Positions 9,489-20,294 of a stretch of 64,000 nucleotides of DNA are shown one piece after another (position 1 is the stretch's first letter; each line of letters begins with the position of its first letter). Below the pieces are notes generated by a model. The model made no database searches and was not told the origin of the DNA. It worked only from the letters and a program-made list of their open reading frames with translations. The stretch lies in the NCBI GenBank assembly GCA_029265905.1, contig JAJUGR010000006.1, positions 1 through 64,000 on the forward strand. Reading direction: 5' to 3'. This DNA comes from Sporomusaceae bacterium. GTDB lineage: Bacteria; Bacillota; Negativicutes; Acidaminococcales; JAJUGR01. The translations under genes and the position numbers were made by a program.

Positions 9489-10352
9489 TCAGGCGGAACG
9501 CCGGCGCTTTTTTTCGGCCTCCAGCTCCTCTGGCGTCAGCAAATAGACGTCGTTGCAGAAATGGCAGCGGATTTCGGCCGCGCCCTCGGCGATCATTTCT
9601 TCCAGATCCCCTTCGCTCACGGTGCCCAGCAGCTCAAGCGCCCGCGCCCGCGAGCACAGGCACCGGAAGAAGAGCGGCTGCTCGTCGTGAATCGTGAACG
9701 GCAAATCACCGGCAATAGCGGCAACAATCTCTTCCAGCGTTTTTCCGCCGGACAGCAGGGCGGTCACCGGCGGCAACGCCAGCACCGTCTGCGTCAGGTA
9801 CTCCAGCAAGACAGGATTGCTGTCCGGCATCGCCTGGATGAAGTAGCCGCCGGCTGCTGATACGCTTCCGTCCGGCTCGACAAGCACCCCCAGCGCGATG
9901 CTGGAGGGAGTTTGTTCAGACACATATAAGTAATTGGTCAAGTCCTCAGCGATTTCGCCGCTGACCAGTTCCGCCGAGCCGGTAAATGGCATGGCGGACG
10001 CCAGCACGCGGCTGACAGACAGTTGGCCGCGACCGACTGCTTCCCCCACCGCCAGCTTTCCGTTTTTCAACGGCAGGTCGACATCCGGGTGCAGAACGTA
10101 GCCGCGCGCCTGTCCCTCGGAAGCGTCGGCAACGATAAGTCCAAGCGGGCCGTCGCCGTCAATCCGAATGGTGATGCGCTCTTTTTCCTTCATAGTTGCC
10201 GCCAAGAGCAGCGCTCCGGTCAAGGCTCGGCCAAGAGCGGCCGCCGCCACCGGCAGGCAGGCGTGGCGCTGCCGGGCTTCATCGACCAAAGCGGTGGTCT
10301 GGGCGACATAAACGCGTATGCCAGACAACGTGGCCCGCACTAAACGATCCAT
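9489..10352 (-). CDS. hslO: Hsp33 redox-regulated chaperone
   Basis: MDRLVRATLSGIRVYVAQTT…, C-terminal Cys cluster FRCLCSRAR…EIRCHFCNDVY. Confidence 0.95.
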   Translation of the reverse strand: MDRLVRATLSGIRVYVAQTTALVDEARQRHACLPVAAAALGRALTGALLLAATMKEKERITIRIDGDGPLGLIVADASEGQARGYVLHPDVDLPLKNGKLAVGEAVGRGQLSVSRVLASAMPFTGSAELVSGEIAEDLTNYLYVSEQTPSSIALGVLVEPDGSVSAAGGYFIQAMPDSNPVLLEYLTQTVLALPPVTALLSGGKTLEEIVAAIAGDLPFTIHDEQPLFFRCLCSRARALELLGTVSEGDLEEMIAEGAAEIRCHFCNDVYLLTPEELEAEKKRRRSA

Positions 10353-10381
10353 AGCAAAATAGCTCCTCTCACGCCGGCAAG

Positions 10382-10855
10382 TCAATTGGCAGGCGGCACA
10401 TTCGACAAGACATCAATCATTTCCAGGGCGCCCAGCATCGCATCGCTGCCCTTGTTGCCCGCCTTTGTGCCGGCCCGTTCAACCGCCTGCTCAATGCTCT
10501 CCGTGGTCAATACGCCGAACATGACCGGCAGCGAACGGTGCAGGGAGACGCTTGCCACCCCTTTGGAAACCTCAGCGCAAACATAATCAAAATGCGGCGT
10601 GCTGCCGCGGATAACGGCGCCGAGGCAGACAATCGCGTCGTACTGGCCGGAAGCCGCCAGGCGGTCGGCGGCAAGCGGTATTTCAAACGCGCCCGGCACC
10701 CAGGCCAGCGTCAAGTCGTCGTCGCTGCCGCCGTGGCGTCGGAACATGTCTTCCGCTCCCTCGATCAGACGGGCGGTGATGAAGGAATTGAAGCGGGCGG
10801 CCACAATCGCGATTTTTTTCCCTTGGGCGGATAATTGACCTTCAATTGTTTTCAT
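10382..10855 (-). CDS. ribH: 6,7-dimethyl-8-ribityllumazine synthase
   Basis: [51 protein letters not shown]. Confidence 0.98.
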   Translation of the reverse strand: MKTIEGQLSAQGKKIAIVAARFNSFITARLIEGAEDMFRRHGGSDDDLTLAWVPGAFEIPLAADRLAASGQYDAIVCLGAVIRGSTPHFDYVCAEVSKGVASVSLHRSLPVMFGVLTTESIEQAVERAGTKAGNKGSDAMLGALEMIDVLSNVPPAN

Positions 10856-10883
10856 AGCAAAGCGCTCCTTTATTTTCTAATCT

Positions 10884-12104
10884 TTATTGATTGTTGGCGT
10901 CAGCCGGCGCATTCGACTGGAACATATGTCCCAGCTTTTGCTGCTTGCAGGACAAATAACGTTCATTGTAGCAGTTCGGCGTCATGATCAGGGGCACGCG
11001 CTCCGTAATTTCAATGCCGTAGCCGGCCAGCCCGGCGCGCTTTTTGGGATTGTTGGTGATCAGGCGGATGCTGGACAGGCCCAAGTCCGCGAGGATCTGG
11101 GCGCCGATGCCGTAATCGCGCAGGTCAGCGGCAAACCCCAGCGACAAGTTGGCCTCCACCGTATCCTTGCCCTGGTCCTGCAGCGCATAGGCTTTAATTT
11201 TATTCGCCAGGCCGATGCCGCGCCCTTCCTGTCGCATATAGACGACAACGCCGCACCCCTCTTTTTCAATCATCTCCAGGGCGGAAGCCAGCTGGTCGCC
11301 GCAGTCGCAGCGCAATGATCCCAGCACGTCGCCGGTCAGGCATTCCGAATGCATGCGCACCAGCACGGACTCGCGGTTCTGCACGTCGCCCTTGACGATC
11401 GCGATATGGCATTCGTTGTCGATGTCGTTCTCATAGGCAACGATGCGGAAATCGCCGTAGCGGGTCGGCAATTCCGCTTCCGCAACGCGGCGAACCAGTT
11501 TTTCATTGCCCTTGCGGTAGGCAATCAAATCGGCGATGGTAATGATCTTCAGGTTGTGTTTTTGGGCAAACGCCAGCAGTTCCGGCACCCGCGCCATGGT
11601 CCCGTCTTCGTTCATGATCTCGCAAATCACGCCCGCCGGCGTGCAGCCGGCCAAAACGGCCAGATCGACAGCCGCTTCCGTATGCCCGGTCCGCCGCAGA
11701 ACCCCGCCCTCCCGCGCTTGCAGCGGGAAAATGTGGCCGGGGCGGCGCAGGTCGTGCGGCTTTGTCGCCGGATCGATCAGCGCCTTGATCGTTTCGGCCC
11801 GTTCAAAGGCGGAGATGCCGGTCGTGCAGGAGGCCGCGTCCACCGATACGGTAAAGGCCGTGCCGTGGTGGTCCGTGTTTTTCGTCACCATCTGCGGCAA
11901 GTCCAGCTGCGCGAGCCGTGCGCCGGTCATCGGCACGCAGATTAACCCGCGGCCGTGCATCGCCATGAAGTTAATCGCCTCCGGCGTGGCGTGATCGGCG
12001 GCCATGAGCAGGTCGCCTTCATTTTCGCGGTCCTCGTCGTCTACGACGATGACGATTCGTCCGGCCTTAATGTCCTTTATTGCCTCTTCGATACGTGCAA
12101 ACAT
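10884..12104 (-). CDS. ribBA: Bifunctional DHBP synthase / GTP cyclohydrolase II
   Basis: [29 protein letters not shown] and LRCDCGDQL…[24 protein letters not shown]. Confidence 0.98.
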   Translation of the reverse strand: MFARIEEAIKDIKAGRIVIVVDDEDRENEGDLLMAADHATPEAINFMAMHGRGLICVPMTGARLAQLDLPQMVTKNTDHHGTAFTVSVDAASCTTGISAFERAETIKALIDPATKPHDLRRPGHIFPLQAREGGVLRRTGHTEAAVDLAVLAGCTPAGVICEIMNEDGTMARVPELLAFAQKHNLKIITIADLIAYRKGNEKLVRRVAEAELPTRYGDFRIVAYENDIDNECHIAIVKGDVQNRESVLVRMHSECLTGDVLGSLRCDCGDQLASALEMIEKEGCGVVVYMRQEGRGIGLANKIKAYALQDQGKDTVEANLSLGFAADLRDYGIGAQILADLGLSSIRLITNNPKKRAGLAGYGIEITERVPLIMTPNCYNERYLSCKQQKLGHMFQSNAPADANNQ

Positions 12105-12137
12105 CTATGCTCGTCTCCCTTCTTTGTTGCGCCAGGA

Positions 12138-12788
12138 TTAGGCAAAACCGTTGCGTTGCAGCGCCGCAAGCGTCAGCCCGGATGCTTGCGGTGCTGCCGG
12201 TTTGGCCGACAGCAATTTCTCAACATAGCGGGCCAATAGGTCCGTCTCGAGGTTGACCTCATCGCCCGGCCGTTTCTTGCCTAAAGTCGTCACTTTTGCC
12301 GTGTGCGGGATAATGGAAACACTGAAGGATTTGTCATTGACGTCGACCACCGTCAGGCTGATGCCGTCGATCGCGATCGAGCCTTTGGCCACGACATAGC
12401 GCAGCACCGCCGGAGTGCAGTTGACGCGGTAGCGCCAGGCAATATCATCGGCCTTATACTCGCTGATGACGCCGATGCCGTCCACGTGCCCGCTGACCAA
12501 ATGCCCCTCCAGGCGTCCGCCGTAAGCCAGCGGCCTCTCCAGGTTGACCGGCGCGCCGGCCTGCAGTTGCTTAAAAGTTGTCTGCTGCACCGTTTCCGGC
12601 ATCACGTCGGCGGTAAACAGCTTGTCGTGCAGGGCGACAACTGTCAGGCATGCGCCGTTGACAGCGATGCTGTCGCCGAGGCGGAGGGTTTCCAGCACCT
12701 TGTCCGCCTTGATGGTCAGCAATATGGATTTCGCCGTGCGTTGTATTGCCGTGACGGCGCCCATTTCTTCAATTAACCCTGTAAACAA
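12138..12788 (-). CDS. ribE: Riboflavin synthase alpha chain
   Basis: MFTGLIEEMGAV, duplicated lumazine-binding domains, NGACLTVV / DGISLTVVDV. Confidence 0.97.
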   Translation of the reverse strand: MFTGLIEEMGAVTAIQRTAKSILLTIKADKVLETLRLGDSIAVNGACLTVVALHDKLFTADVMPETVQQTTFKQLQAGAPVNLERPLAYGGRLEGHLVSGHVDGIGVISEYKADDIAWRYRVNCTPAVLRYVVAKGSIAIDGISLTVVDVNDKSFSVSIIPHTAKVTTLGKKRPGDEVNLETDLLARYVEKLLSAKPAAPQASGLTLAALQRNGFA

Positions 12789-13912
12789 GACCGCTCCTCC
12801 TTCTCCTCCGGCAGAGGGTAGGCTGTAATCAGCAAATCGGTATCCACCGTCTGGCAGTCCGTGATGGCAAAGCGCTGCGCCAGGGCCAGGCTGGCGACGC
12901 CCTCGCCACCGACCGGTCCCGGACTCGCTTTGCCGCCGATAACCAGCGGCGCCAAATAAACTTGCGCCTTATCGATCAAGTGTGCGGCAAAAAAGCTGCC
13001 CAGCACCGTCGCCCCGCCCTCTACCAGCAAGGAAGTCACCTGCTCCTCCCCCAGCAGCGCCAGCAGGTCCGGCAGGGACACGCGCCCGTTTTCATCCGCG
13101 GGAACGGCGATGACGGTCACGTGCTTGTGCCTGGCCAGCGCGCCAGCGAGCTTCTCTGCTCCAGATGCGGTCGTGGCGACCAGGGTCTTGGCATCCGGCA
13201 CGGTTACGACATGCGCCTCAAGCGGGATGCGCCCTTTGGAATCGACGATAATCCGCAGCGGCTGCCGCCCCTTCGGCAAGCGGCAGGTCAGGGCCGGGTT
13301 GTCCGCAATCACGGTGTCGACGCCGACCAAAATGCCGTCTAGCTCATGGCGCAGCTGCTGCACGCGCGCCCGCGAGGCCGCCGAGGAAATCCATTTTGAT
13401 TCGCCGGTGGCCGTGGCGATTTTGCCATCCATCGTCATGGCGTATTTGGCCACGCAAAACGGCCGCCGCTGCGTAATCCAGTGAAAAAAAATCTCATTGA
13501 GCTTCCACGCCTGTTCGGCCAGCACGCCTTCTTTCACCGTCAGGCCGGCGTCCTTGAGCCGCTGGACGCCGCGTCCGGCCACGCGCGGGTTGGGGTCACG
13601 CACCGCCAGGACGACTTCTTTGATTCCGGCCTGAATAATCGCTTCCGTGCAAGGGCCTGTTCGCCCCCAGTGCGAACAAGGCTCGAGCGTCACATAAATG
13701 ACGGCGCCTTCGGCCTTTTCCCCGGCCTTTTGCAGGGCATGGACCTCGGCATGCGGCTCGCCGGCCCGTTCATGCCAGCCTTCCCCGACGATTTCGCCGT
13801 TGCGGACGACGACGGCGCCGACCATGGGGTTCGGACTCGTCGTTCCCCGCCCGCGGGCCGCCAGCGCCAGCGCGCGCCGCATAAATACTTCGTCTTGCTG
13901 CATAGAATCCAC
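12773..13912 (-). CDS. ribD: Bifunctional riboflavin deaminase/reductase
   Basis: HAEVHALQKAG…TLEPCSHWGRTGPC, VAKYAMTMDGKIAT, LLVEGGATVLGSF. Confidence 0.97.
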   Translation of the reverse strand: MDSMQQDEVFMRRALALAARGRGTTSPNPMVGAVVVRNGEIVGEGWHERAGEPHAEVHALQKAGEKAEGAVIYVTLEPCSHWGRTGPCTEAIIQAGIKEVVLAVRDPNPRVAGRGVQRLKDAGLTVKEGVLAEQAWKLNEIFFHWITQRRPFCVAKYAMTMDGKIATATGESKWISSAASRARVQQLRHELDGILVGVDTVIADNPALTCRLPKGRQPLRIIVDSKGRIPLEAHVVTVPDAKTLVATTASGAEKLAGALARHKHVTVIAVPADENGRVSLPDLLALLGEEQVTSLLVEGGATVLGSFFAAHLIDKAQVYLAPLVIGGKASPGPVGGEGVASLALAQRFAITDCQTVDTDLLITAYPLPEEKEERSCLQG

Positions 13913-13933
13913 CTCGTTTGATGCGCGGCAAAC

Positions 13934-13974
13934 AAAAAAGTGTATGCGCCCTCATGCCAATGGGACACATACAC
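13934..13974 (-). terminator. Expression-platform terminator of the FMN riboswitch
   Basis: GTGTATGTGTCCCATTGGCATGAGGGCGCATACACTTTTTT on the minus strand. Confidence 0.8.
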
Positions 13975-13995
13975 CTATAACAGTTAACCTGTCGC

Positions 13996-14110
13996 GCCTT
14001 TTTTCATCCAGACTTTACTGTCGGTTCCGGAATCTAACCGGATCTGCCATACGGCTCGCGGACTATACCGCCGGTAGGGAATTAGCTTTCGCTTCACCCT
14101 GCCCCAAAGG
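13996..14110 (-). ncRNA. FMN riboswitch (RFN element) of the rib operon
   Basis: Minus strand GGGGCAGGGTGAAG…ACCGGCGGTATAGTCCGCGAGCC…CAGATCCGGTTAGATTCCGGAACCGACAGTAAAGTCTGGATG. Confidence 0.97.
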
Positions 14111-14128
14111 CTTTATTTAACTGCATAC

Positions 14129-14157
14129 ATAGTACCACTACGGAAAAAAAAACGCAA
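14129..14157 (-). promoter_or_regulatory. Sigma-A promoter TTGCGT-17-TACTAT for the rib operon
   Basis: Hexamers immediately upstream of the RFN element. Confidence 0.7.
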
Positions 14158-14163
14158 CCCTTT

Positions 14164-14811
14164 TCATGCCTGGCGCAGGCCGGCGATCGCCGCCGCCAGG
14201 TCAGGCGCGCCAAACACCGCTGACCCGGCAACCAGCACGTTTGCCCCCGCCTTGCGGACAAGCGCTGCCGTCTCGGCGTTGACGCCGCCGTCAACCTGCA
14301 GATCGATTGCGCGCCCGCTTTCATCGATCATCTGTCGAAGCAGGCTGATTTTCTCCAGCGCCCGGCCAATAAATTTTTGGCCGCCAAAGCCCGGATTGAC
14401 GCTCATCACCAAAACCAGATCGGCTAAGTCGAGCACCTCCGACACGGCCGAAACCGGTGTTCCCGGATTGATCGACACGCCGGCTTTAACGCCCTGTTCC
14501 TTTATCATCTGCAGCAAGCGATGCAAGTGGCAGGTCGCTTCCGCATGGACAACAATCATATCCGCGCCGGCTTTGACGAATTCTGCAATCCGCGCCTCCG
14601 GATTCGCCACCATCAGGTGGCAGTCAAACGGCAGCTTCGTGTAAGGGCGCAGGCTGGCGACCACCGGCGCGCCGAAGGTGAGATTCGGAACAAAATGGCC
14701 GTCCATCACGTCGATATGAATCCAGTCTGCGCCGGCGGCTTCCAGCCGCTTGATCTCCTCGCCAAGACGGGAAAAATCAGCAGATAAAATGGAGGGGGCG
14801 ATTAATGTCAT
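14164..14811 (-). CDS. rpe: Ribulose-phosphate 3-epimerase
   Basis: [50 protein letters not shown]. Confidence 0.97.
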   Translation of the reverse strand: MTLIAPSILSADFSRLGEEIKRLEAAGADWIHIDVMDGHFVPNLTFGAPVVASLRPYTKLPFDCHLMVANPEARIAEFVKAGADMIVVHAEATCHLHRLLQMIKEQGVKAGVSINPGTPVSAVSEVLDLADLVLVMSVNPGFGGQKFIGRALEKISLLRQMIDESGRAIDLQVDGGVNAETAALVRKAGANVLVAGSAVFGAPDLAAAIAGLRQA

Positions 14812-14815
14812 TGGT

Positions 14816-15715
14816 TCATCTTCCTTTCGCCTGCCGTATTTCGGCTAGTATCGTCAAGTAGGACTCATAGCGGGAGGCGGCAATCAGCCCAGCCTCCCGG
14901 GCCGCCTTGACCGCGCAGTTCGGCTCATGGTCGTGCGTACAGGGCTGGAAACGGCACTGCCCGGCATAGGCGTGAAACTCCGGGAAGCACTCGGCCAATT
15001 GCCCGGGGGTGACATGGGTAAAGTCCACCACGCTGAAGCCAGGCGTGTCGGCGACGAAGCCGCCGCCCGGCAGCGGCAGCAACTGCGTGAAGCGCGTTGT
15101 ATGCCGTCCGCGGCCGATCTTTTCGCTCACTTCCCCCGTCTCAAGCTGCCAGACAGGAAACAAGGCGTTGAGCAGCGTTGACTTACCGACCCCGGAGGGG
15201 CCTGACAAAACGGAGGTCTTGTTGTGCAGGCAGGCGCGGATGGCATCGAGCCCCTTGTTTTCCTTAGACGAAAAAGCAATGACCTCATAGCCTGCGCGGC
15301 TGTACAAATCAACCCAGTGCCGCACGACTTCCTCGGGCGCTTCGTCCGCTTTGCTCAGGCATAAAACGGCCGGCAGGCCCGCCAGTTCAGCAACCGCTAG
15401 AAAACGGTCCATCTGCAGCGGGTGCGGCTCAGGGTTGCTCAGCGCAAACACGACCAGCACCTGGTCCAGATTGGCTATGGCGGGCTTTAACAGTGCGTTT
15501 TTGCGCGGCAGCGCGGCGTGGATGCGCCCCTCGCCGGCGCCGGCCGGCGGCTCAAATTGAACCAGATCGCCGGCCACAAGCGAATAACGGCTTTGCTTCA
15601 GCTTTCCGCGGATCTTGCACGCCACGAGTGCGGCATCGCTCGCGGCGCCGGTTTCCAAAATATAATAGTAGCCATTGTAAGCCTTAATAATGGTTCCCTG
15701 TTTAATTTCAGCCAT
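14816..15715 (-). CDS. rsgA: Ribosome small subunit-dependent GTPase A
   Basis: [21 protein letters not shown], circularly permuted GTPase with C-terminal Zn site. Confidence 0.96.
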   Translation of the reverse strand: MAEIKQGTIIKAYNGYYYILETGAASDAALVACKIRGKLKQSRYSLVAGDLVQFEPPAGAGEGRIHAALPRKNALLKPAIANLDQVLVVFALSNPEPHPLQMDRFLAVAELAGLPAVLCLSKADEAPEEVVRHWVDLYSRAGYEVIAFSSKENKGLDAIRACLHNKTSVLSGPSGVGKSTLLNALFPVWQLETGEVSEKIGRGRHTTRFTQLLPLPGGGFVADTPGFSVVDFTHVTPGQLAECFPEFHAYAGQCRFQPCTHDHEPNCAVKAAREAGLIAASRYESYLTILAEIRQAKGR

Positions 15716-15727
15716 ACAACGCCTCCG

Positions 15728-17611
15728 CTACAGCTTTTTCTCTTCGATCATGCGCCCATTGCTGTACAACTGGATGCGAATCGAGCCGACGCCCTCCACG
15801 GTCGTACGAATGCGATCGCCTGGTTTGTGCGCATTTTCATACACGGTGCGGCGGCTCCGCGCATCAGTGACAACCACTTGGATTTGCTGTGCTGCGGCGC
15901 CTTCCGGCACAACGAATTCCACCAAGGCCTGCTTGGGCTGTTCGCTTTCCGGCCGCGCAATTGTCAGCTGCACGGCATCGCCCTCCTTGGCCTCCTTGCC
16001 CGGCGCCGGGCGCTGGTCAGCCACGCTGCCGGACGGATAGGCAGTGCCGTACGCTTCGGTCACCTCGCCGAGGGCCAGCTTCAGCGCCCCCAGCTTGATC
16101 TTGACTTCGTTTAGGGACAGGCCCCGGAAGTCAGGCACGACAACGGGCTTGGCCTGCGCCTTGACGATCACAATGTCGATCACGGAGCCTCTGGCCAGCT
16201 GCGATCCGGGCTGCGGATTCTGGCTGAGGATCGTGCCCGGGTTCTTCGTTTTGTCTTCCTGCTCCGTCACCTGGCCGATTTTCAAGCCAAGTCGCTGGAG
16301 CTGCGTTTCGGCATTTTGCTGCAGAAGTCCGCGCAGGTCCGGGACAAGCGACAACTCGCGCCCTTTGCTGACAATCAGCGTAATTTGGCGTTCTTCTTTG
16401 ACGACCGTGCCCGGCTCCGGTTTCTGACCGAGCACCGTGCCAGCCGGCACTTTATCGTCAAAAACCTCCGACAGGGTGACGCGGAGCTTTTGCTGCGTCA
16501 ACTGCATCTGGGCGTCAGCCACTTTCATCCCGACCAGGTTGGGGACTTTGACCTCTGCGCCGCTCCAAAACTTGCCGTAAGAGAAGAAGAGGCCGAGCAA
16601 AAAGCCAACTGCCAGCAACGCGGCCAAGGTTAAGAAAAACTTCTTCCGGCTGGGCTTGTCGGCGGCCGGCGGTTCTGATGCCGGCGGCACATAGGGCGCT
16701 TCCAGCACGGCCGTCTCCTCGCTTTGCTCTCCGGCGCTGACCCTGGGCAACAGGCGCGTTTGGTCGGTCTCATCGTCCAGTTCCGCCGAGCTCAGGCGGC
16801 GCAGCACCGCCTTCAAATCCTGGATTGCGACCGAAGCGGTCGGATACCGGTCGGTCGGATTCTTCGCCAGCAGCCGCGAGACGATCGCGTCGAGCAGCAA
16901 AGGCAGTTCCGGCGCCTTGTCCGCCAGGGATGGCGCCTTGGCCTGCACGTGCATAAGCGCAATCGCCACGGCGGATTCGCCGCTGAACGGCAATTCGCCG
17001 GTCAGCATTTCGTACAAAACAACCCCCAGCGAATATAAATCAGACTGCAGGGTGATTTTCTCGCCTTTCGCTTGCTCCGGCGAAAGATAGTGAACCGACC
17101 CCATAATGGTGCTTGAAGTTGTCGCCGTCGCCGCCGAAATGGCCTTAGCGATGCCGAAGTCGGCGACCTTGGGGAAAAAGTCAGGGGTCAGCAAAATGTT
17201 GTGCGGCTTGATGTCGCAATGCACCACGCCGCGGTCATGGGCATGCTCTAACGCGGAGGCGATCCCGATGGCAATGGCGACGGCGCGAGCGGCGGGCAGC
17301 TTGCCCTGTCGGGCGATCGCCGTCTTCAAGGTTTCGCCGGCAACATATTCCATAACAATATAATGGCGATGGTTGTCCTCGCCGACGTCGTAAATGTTGA
17401 CGATGGAAGGATTGGAAAGGCGTGCCGCCGCCTTTGCCTCCCGCCGGAATCGCGTAATAAACTCGTCGTCGGAGGAAAACTGGGGGCGCAGGATTTTAAC
17501 GGCTACCTGCCTGTCAAGCAGTTGATCGTGGGCCAGATAGACCTCCGCCATGCCGCCGCTGCCAATATGTTGTTCAAGACGATATCGATTGTTTAACAGC
17601 TGTTTTTCCAT
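15728..17611 (-). CDS. prkC: PASTA-domain Ser/Thr protein kinase (PrkC/Stk1/PknB type)
   Basis: GSGGMAEVYLAHD, VVHCDIKPHNILL, DFGIAKA; TM; repeated PASTA units VPNLVGMKVADAQ…, VPDLRGLLQQNAE…, VPDFRGLSLNEV…. Confidence 0.95.
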   Translation of the reverse strand: MEKQLLNNRYRLEQHIGSGGMAEVYLAHDQLLDRQVAVKILRPQFSSDDEFITRFRREAKAAARLSNPSIVNIYDVGEDNHRHYIVMEYVAGETLKTAIARQGKLPAARAVAIAIGIASALEHAHDRGVVHCDIKPHNILLTPDFFPKVADFGIAKAISAATATTSSTIMGSVHYLSPEQAKGEKITLQSDLYSLGVVLYEMLTGELPFSGESAVAIALMHVQAKAPSLADKAPELPLLLDAIVSRLLAKNPTDRYPTASVAIQDLKAVLRRLSSAELDDETDQTRLLPRVSAGEQSEETAVLEAPYVPPASEPPAADKPSRKKFFLTLAALLAVGFLLGLFFSYGKFWSGAEVKVPNLVGMKVADAQMQLTQQKLRVTLSEVFDDKVPAGTVLGQKPEPGTVVKEERQITLIVSKGRELSLVPDLRGLLQQNAETQLQRLGLKIGQVTEQEDKTKNPGTILSQNPQPGSQLARGSVIDIVIVKAQAKPVVVPDFRGLSLNEVKIKLGALKLALGEVTEAYGTAYPSGSVADQRPAPGKEAKEGDAVQLTIARPESEQPKQALVEFVVPEGAAAQQIQVVVTDARSRRTVYENAHKPGDRIRTTVEGVGSIRIQLYSNGRMIEEKKL

Positions 17612-17623
17612 CTGTATTTCCTC

Positions 17624-19057
17624 CTAGTCAAGCGCTGCTTGCAATAATCTGGCCGCAATCGGGGCGGCTACCGCACCGCCGCCACCGCCGTTTTCAACCA
17701 AAACAGCAATCGCAACCGACGGTTTTTCTAGTGGCGCAAAGCCAATGAACCACGCATGAGGCTGTCCGGCGGCATTCTCCGCGGTGCCGGTTTTGCCGGC
17801 GACCGTTACGCCGCGCAGCGCCGCGCCGCCAGCGGTTCCCTCCCGCACAGCCAGCGCCATCATTTTCCCGACCGCCTTAGCCTGCCCGGCTGAAGCGATT
17901 TTCCCCCACGGCGCCGGCGCTGCCAATCTCCGGCTGCCGCCTTCTTCCTGCAAAGCCGACACCAAGTAGGGGCGCATCATGACGCCATCATTGGCGACCG
18001 CCGCCGCCAGGGCGGCCATGTGGAGCGGCGTAACCGCCAGGGTTCCTTGCCCAATCGCCGTTTGCGCCAGTTCCCCGTCCGGGAGACGCGCAAAATCAGG
18101 GAAAAGCGGTTTTTCAATATTCAAAGCGTCTTTGTCCGAGCCTTCCAGCCAGGACGTTTGGCGAAAGAGCTTGTGCATGCCGTTGCCGCCTAGTCGCAGG
18201 CCAATCGTTCCAAAAGCAACATTGCAGGATTCGGCTAACGCTTGGGACAAGGTTATTGCGCCATGCCCCCTCGGGTTGGCATCCTCCAGCCGATAGTCGC
18301 CGATCTGTAAAAAACCCTGACAGGAAAGCAGTGATTGTTCCGGCTTCAGCGCCAATTGTTCCAGGGCGCCTACGGCCAGCAGGACTTTCATCGTCGAACC
18401 AGGCGGGTACAGGCCTTGTGCCGCCCGGTTAAGAAGCGGCGCGTCCTGGCGTCCCGCCACACGCTCCCACGCCTCATCCACTACGGAAGGATCAACGGAC
18501 GGCGCGCTGGCCATAGCCAGTATAGCACCTGTGGCAGGTTCCAACAAGACAATCGCCCCGCGCCGGCCGCCCAGCGCTTGGTAAGCCAACTGCTGCAGGC
18601 GGGCGTCGACCGTCAGTTGCAGACTCGCCTTTGTCCGGTCGGCGCGCGGCAGCAGCGGGCCAAACCACTGCACAGCATCATCCCCGGCCGTCAGGGCCGT
18701 ATTCCAGGCGGCTTCCGTCCCGCCGTTGCCGTGGCGGTAAGTGCTGTAGCCCGTGACCGCCGCGCCGGCGGCGCCCAAAGGATAGCGGCGCTCATACGTC
18801 CCGTCCGCCAAGCGGACGCTCGTGGCCAGGACACGTCCCTCCCGGTCAAGGAGCTTCGCTCTGGCAGCGGCGGCCGCCGCTGAGCGCGGATTGCCTGGCG
18901 CCGCTGCGTATTGTTCCGTCTGAAAGCCCTGCAGGTAAACGGCCCAGGCAAATATACAAGCAAACAGCAAAATGAAAAAGCGCTGCAGTTGCAAAACCGC
19001 CTGCTGCGGCACGCTTATCCAATTGTCCGTCCGGTCACGATCGTTTGGCGACGGCAT
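17624..19057 (-). CDS. Penicillin-binding protein, transpeptidase (PbpA/FtsI type)
   Basis: YPPGSTMKVLLAVGAL, ESCNVAFG, VAGKTGTAEN. Confidence 0.92.
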   Translation of the reverse strand: MPSPNDRDRTDNWISVPQQAVLQLQRFFILLFACIFAWAVYLQGFQTEQYAAAPGNPRSAAAAAARAKLLDREGRVLATSVRLADGTYERRYPLGAAGAAVTGYSTYRHGNGGTEAAWNTALTAGDDAVQWFGPLLPRADRTKASLQLTVDARLQQLAYQALGGRRGAIVLLEPATGAILAMASAPSVDPSVVDEAWERVAGRQDAPLLNRAAQGLYPPGSTMKVLLAVGALEQLALKPEQSLLSCQGFLQIGDYRLEDANPRGHGAITLSQALAESCNVAFGTIGLRLGGNGMHKLFRQTSWLEGSDKDALNIEKPLFPDFARLPDGELAQTAIGQGTLAVTPLHMAALAAAVANDGVMMRPYLVSALQEEGGSRRLAAPAPWGKIASAGQAKAVGKMMALAVREGTAGGAALRGVTVAGKTGTAENAAGQPHAWFIGFAPLEKPSVAIAVLVENGGGGGAVAAPIAARLLQAALD

Positions 19058-20294
19058 ACACTAACCCCCACAGTAAAAACGAAGATACAAGCGAGCTTCC
19101 GCCGTAACTGACGAAAGGCAAGGTAACGCCGGTCAGCGGCGCCAATTTCATCACGCCCCCGGCGATCATAAACGTCTGCAAGCCAAACAGCGCGCCAAAG
19201 CCGCAGCAAACGAGCAGGGAAAACAATGATTTTTGCCGCAAGGCCAGCTGAAACAGCGCAAAAATCAACAGCCAGTAAATGCTGATCAGCGAGGCGACGG
19301 CAAGCAAGCCCCACTCCTCGCCAATTGCCGCCAAAATAAAGTCGGTATGAACAGCGGGTATGCTGGTCGGCATGCCCTGCCCGAGACCGGTGCCGAACAA
19401 TCTTCCGCCGGCAAAGGCATACAGGGACTGCACGACCTGATAGCTGGCCCCGTACGGGTCTTGGAACGGATCCAGCCATACCGAAAAGCGTGTGCGCACA
19501 TGCGCGAACAGCCGGTAGCAGACCAGCGCTCCGGCCGCAAAAGCGCCGATGCCGCCAAACAGGTAATAAATCCGGCCGGACGCCGCGTAAATCATCATCA
19601 CGGCCGTTCCGTAAAACAAAAGCGCCGCGCCTAGATCGCGCTGCAAGACCAACAAGCCCATGCTCAGCGCCCAAAACAGCAGCAAGGGGCTGACCGCCTG
19701 CAAAAAAGGGCGCCAGAAGTCACGCCGGCCAAAGGGCAGGCGCTGCATGACGGTTGCTTGCTTGTCCGTCAGGAAGCCCGCCAAAAACAAAACGAAAAAG
19801 AGTCGCGCAAGTTCAGACGGCTGAAACCGAAGCGGCCCCATGACAATCCAGTTGCGGTTTCCGCCTATGTCGCTGCCGAACAGCATCGTCGCCAATAGCA
19901 GCAGGGCGGCGGTCAGGCCCAATAAATACTTGTAGCGCTGCAAAACAAGGATCGTCGGCAGCCTTGCGGCCAGAAGCGCAAACAGCGACAAGCCCAGGAG
20001 CAGCCACAGGATCTGATGCATAAACAGCGCCGGCGCCAAACGCCATAAAAACAGCAAGCCGACATGGCTCAAGACCGCCAGGCTGGGCAAAATCCACCAG
20101 GTACCCCGACGATCATTATCCGGCAAAAACCACGCCAACAGGCAAAAGGCGGCTGTCACAAGCAGGCCGTACAGCCAGTTTTGGGGATCAGACGCCGGCT
20201 TGCCGGCAAACGACAGGGCTCCGCCGGCATAGATCAGTCCGGCTGACAAGCAGCCGGCGACGGAAGCGCCGCGGCCCTTGCCGGGCGCAATCAT
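19035..20294 (-). CDS. FtsW/RodA/SpoVE family SEDS protein
   Basis: GGNRNWIVMGPLRFQPSELARLFFVLFLA, FVSYGGSSLVSSF. Confidence 0.95.
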   Translation of the reverse strand: MIAPGKGRGASVAGCLSAGLIYAGGALSFAGKPASDPQNWLYGLLVTAAFCLLAWFLPDNDRRGTWWILPSLAVLSHVGLLFLWRLAPALFMHQILWLLLGLSLFALLAARLPTILVLQRYKYLLGLTAALLLLATMLFGSDIGGNRNWIVMGPLRFQPSELARLFFVLFLAGFLTDKQATVMQRLPFGRRDFWRPFLQAVSPLLLFWALSMGLLVLQRDLGAALLFYGTAVMMIYAASGRIYYLFGGIGAFAAGALVCYRLFAHVRTRFSVWLDPFQDPYGASYQVVQSLYAFAGGRLFGTGLGQGMPTSIPAVHTDFILAAIGEEWGLLAVASLISIYWLLIFALFQLALRQKSLFSLLVCCGFGALFGLQTFMIAGGVMKLAPLTGVTLPFVSYGGSSLVSSFLLWGLVYAVAKRS

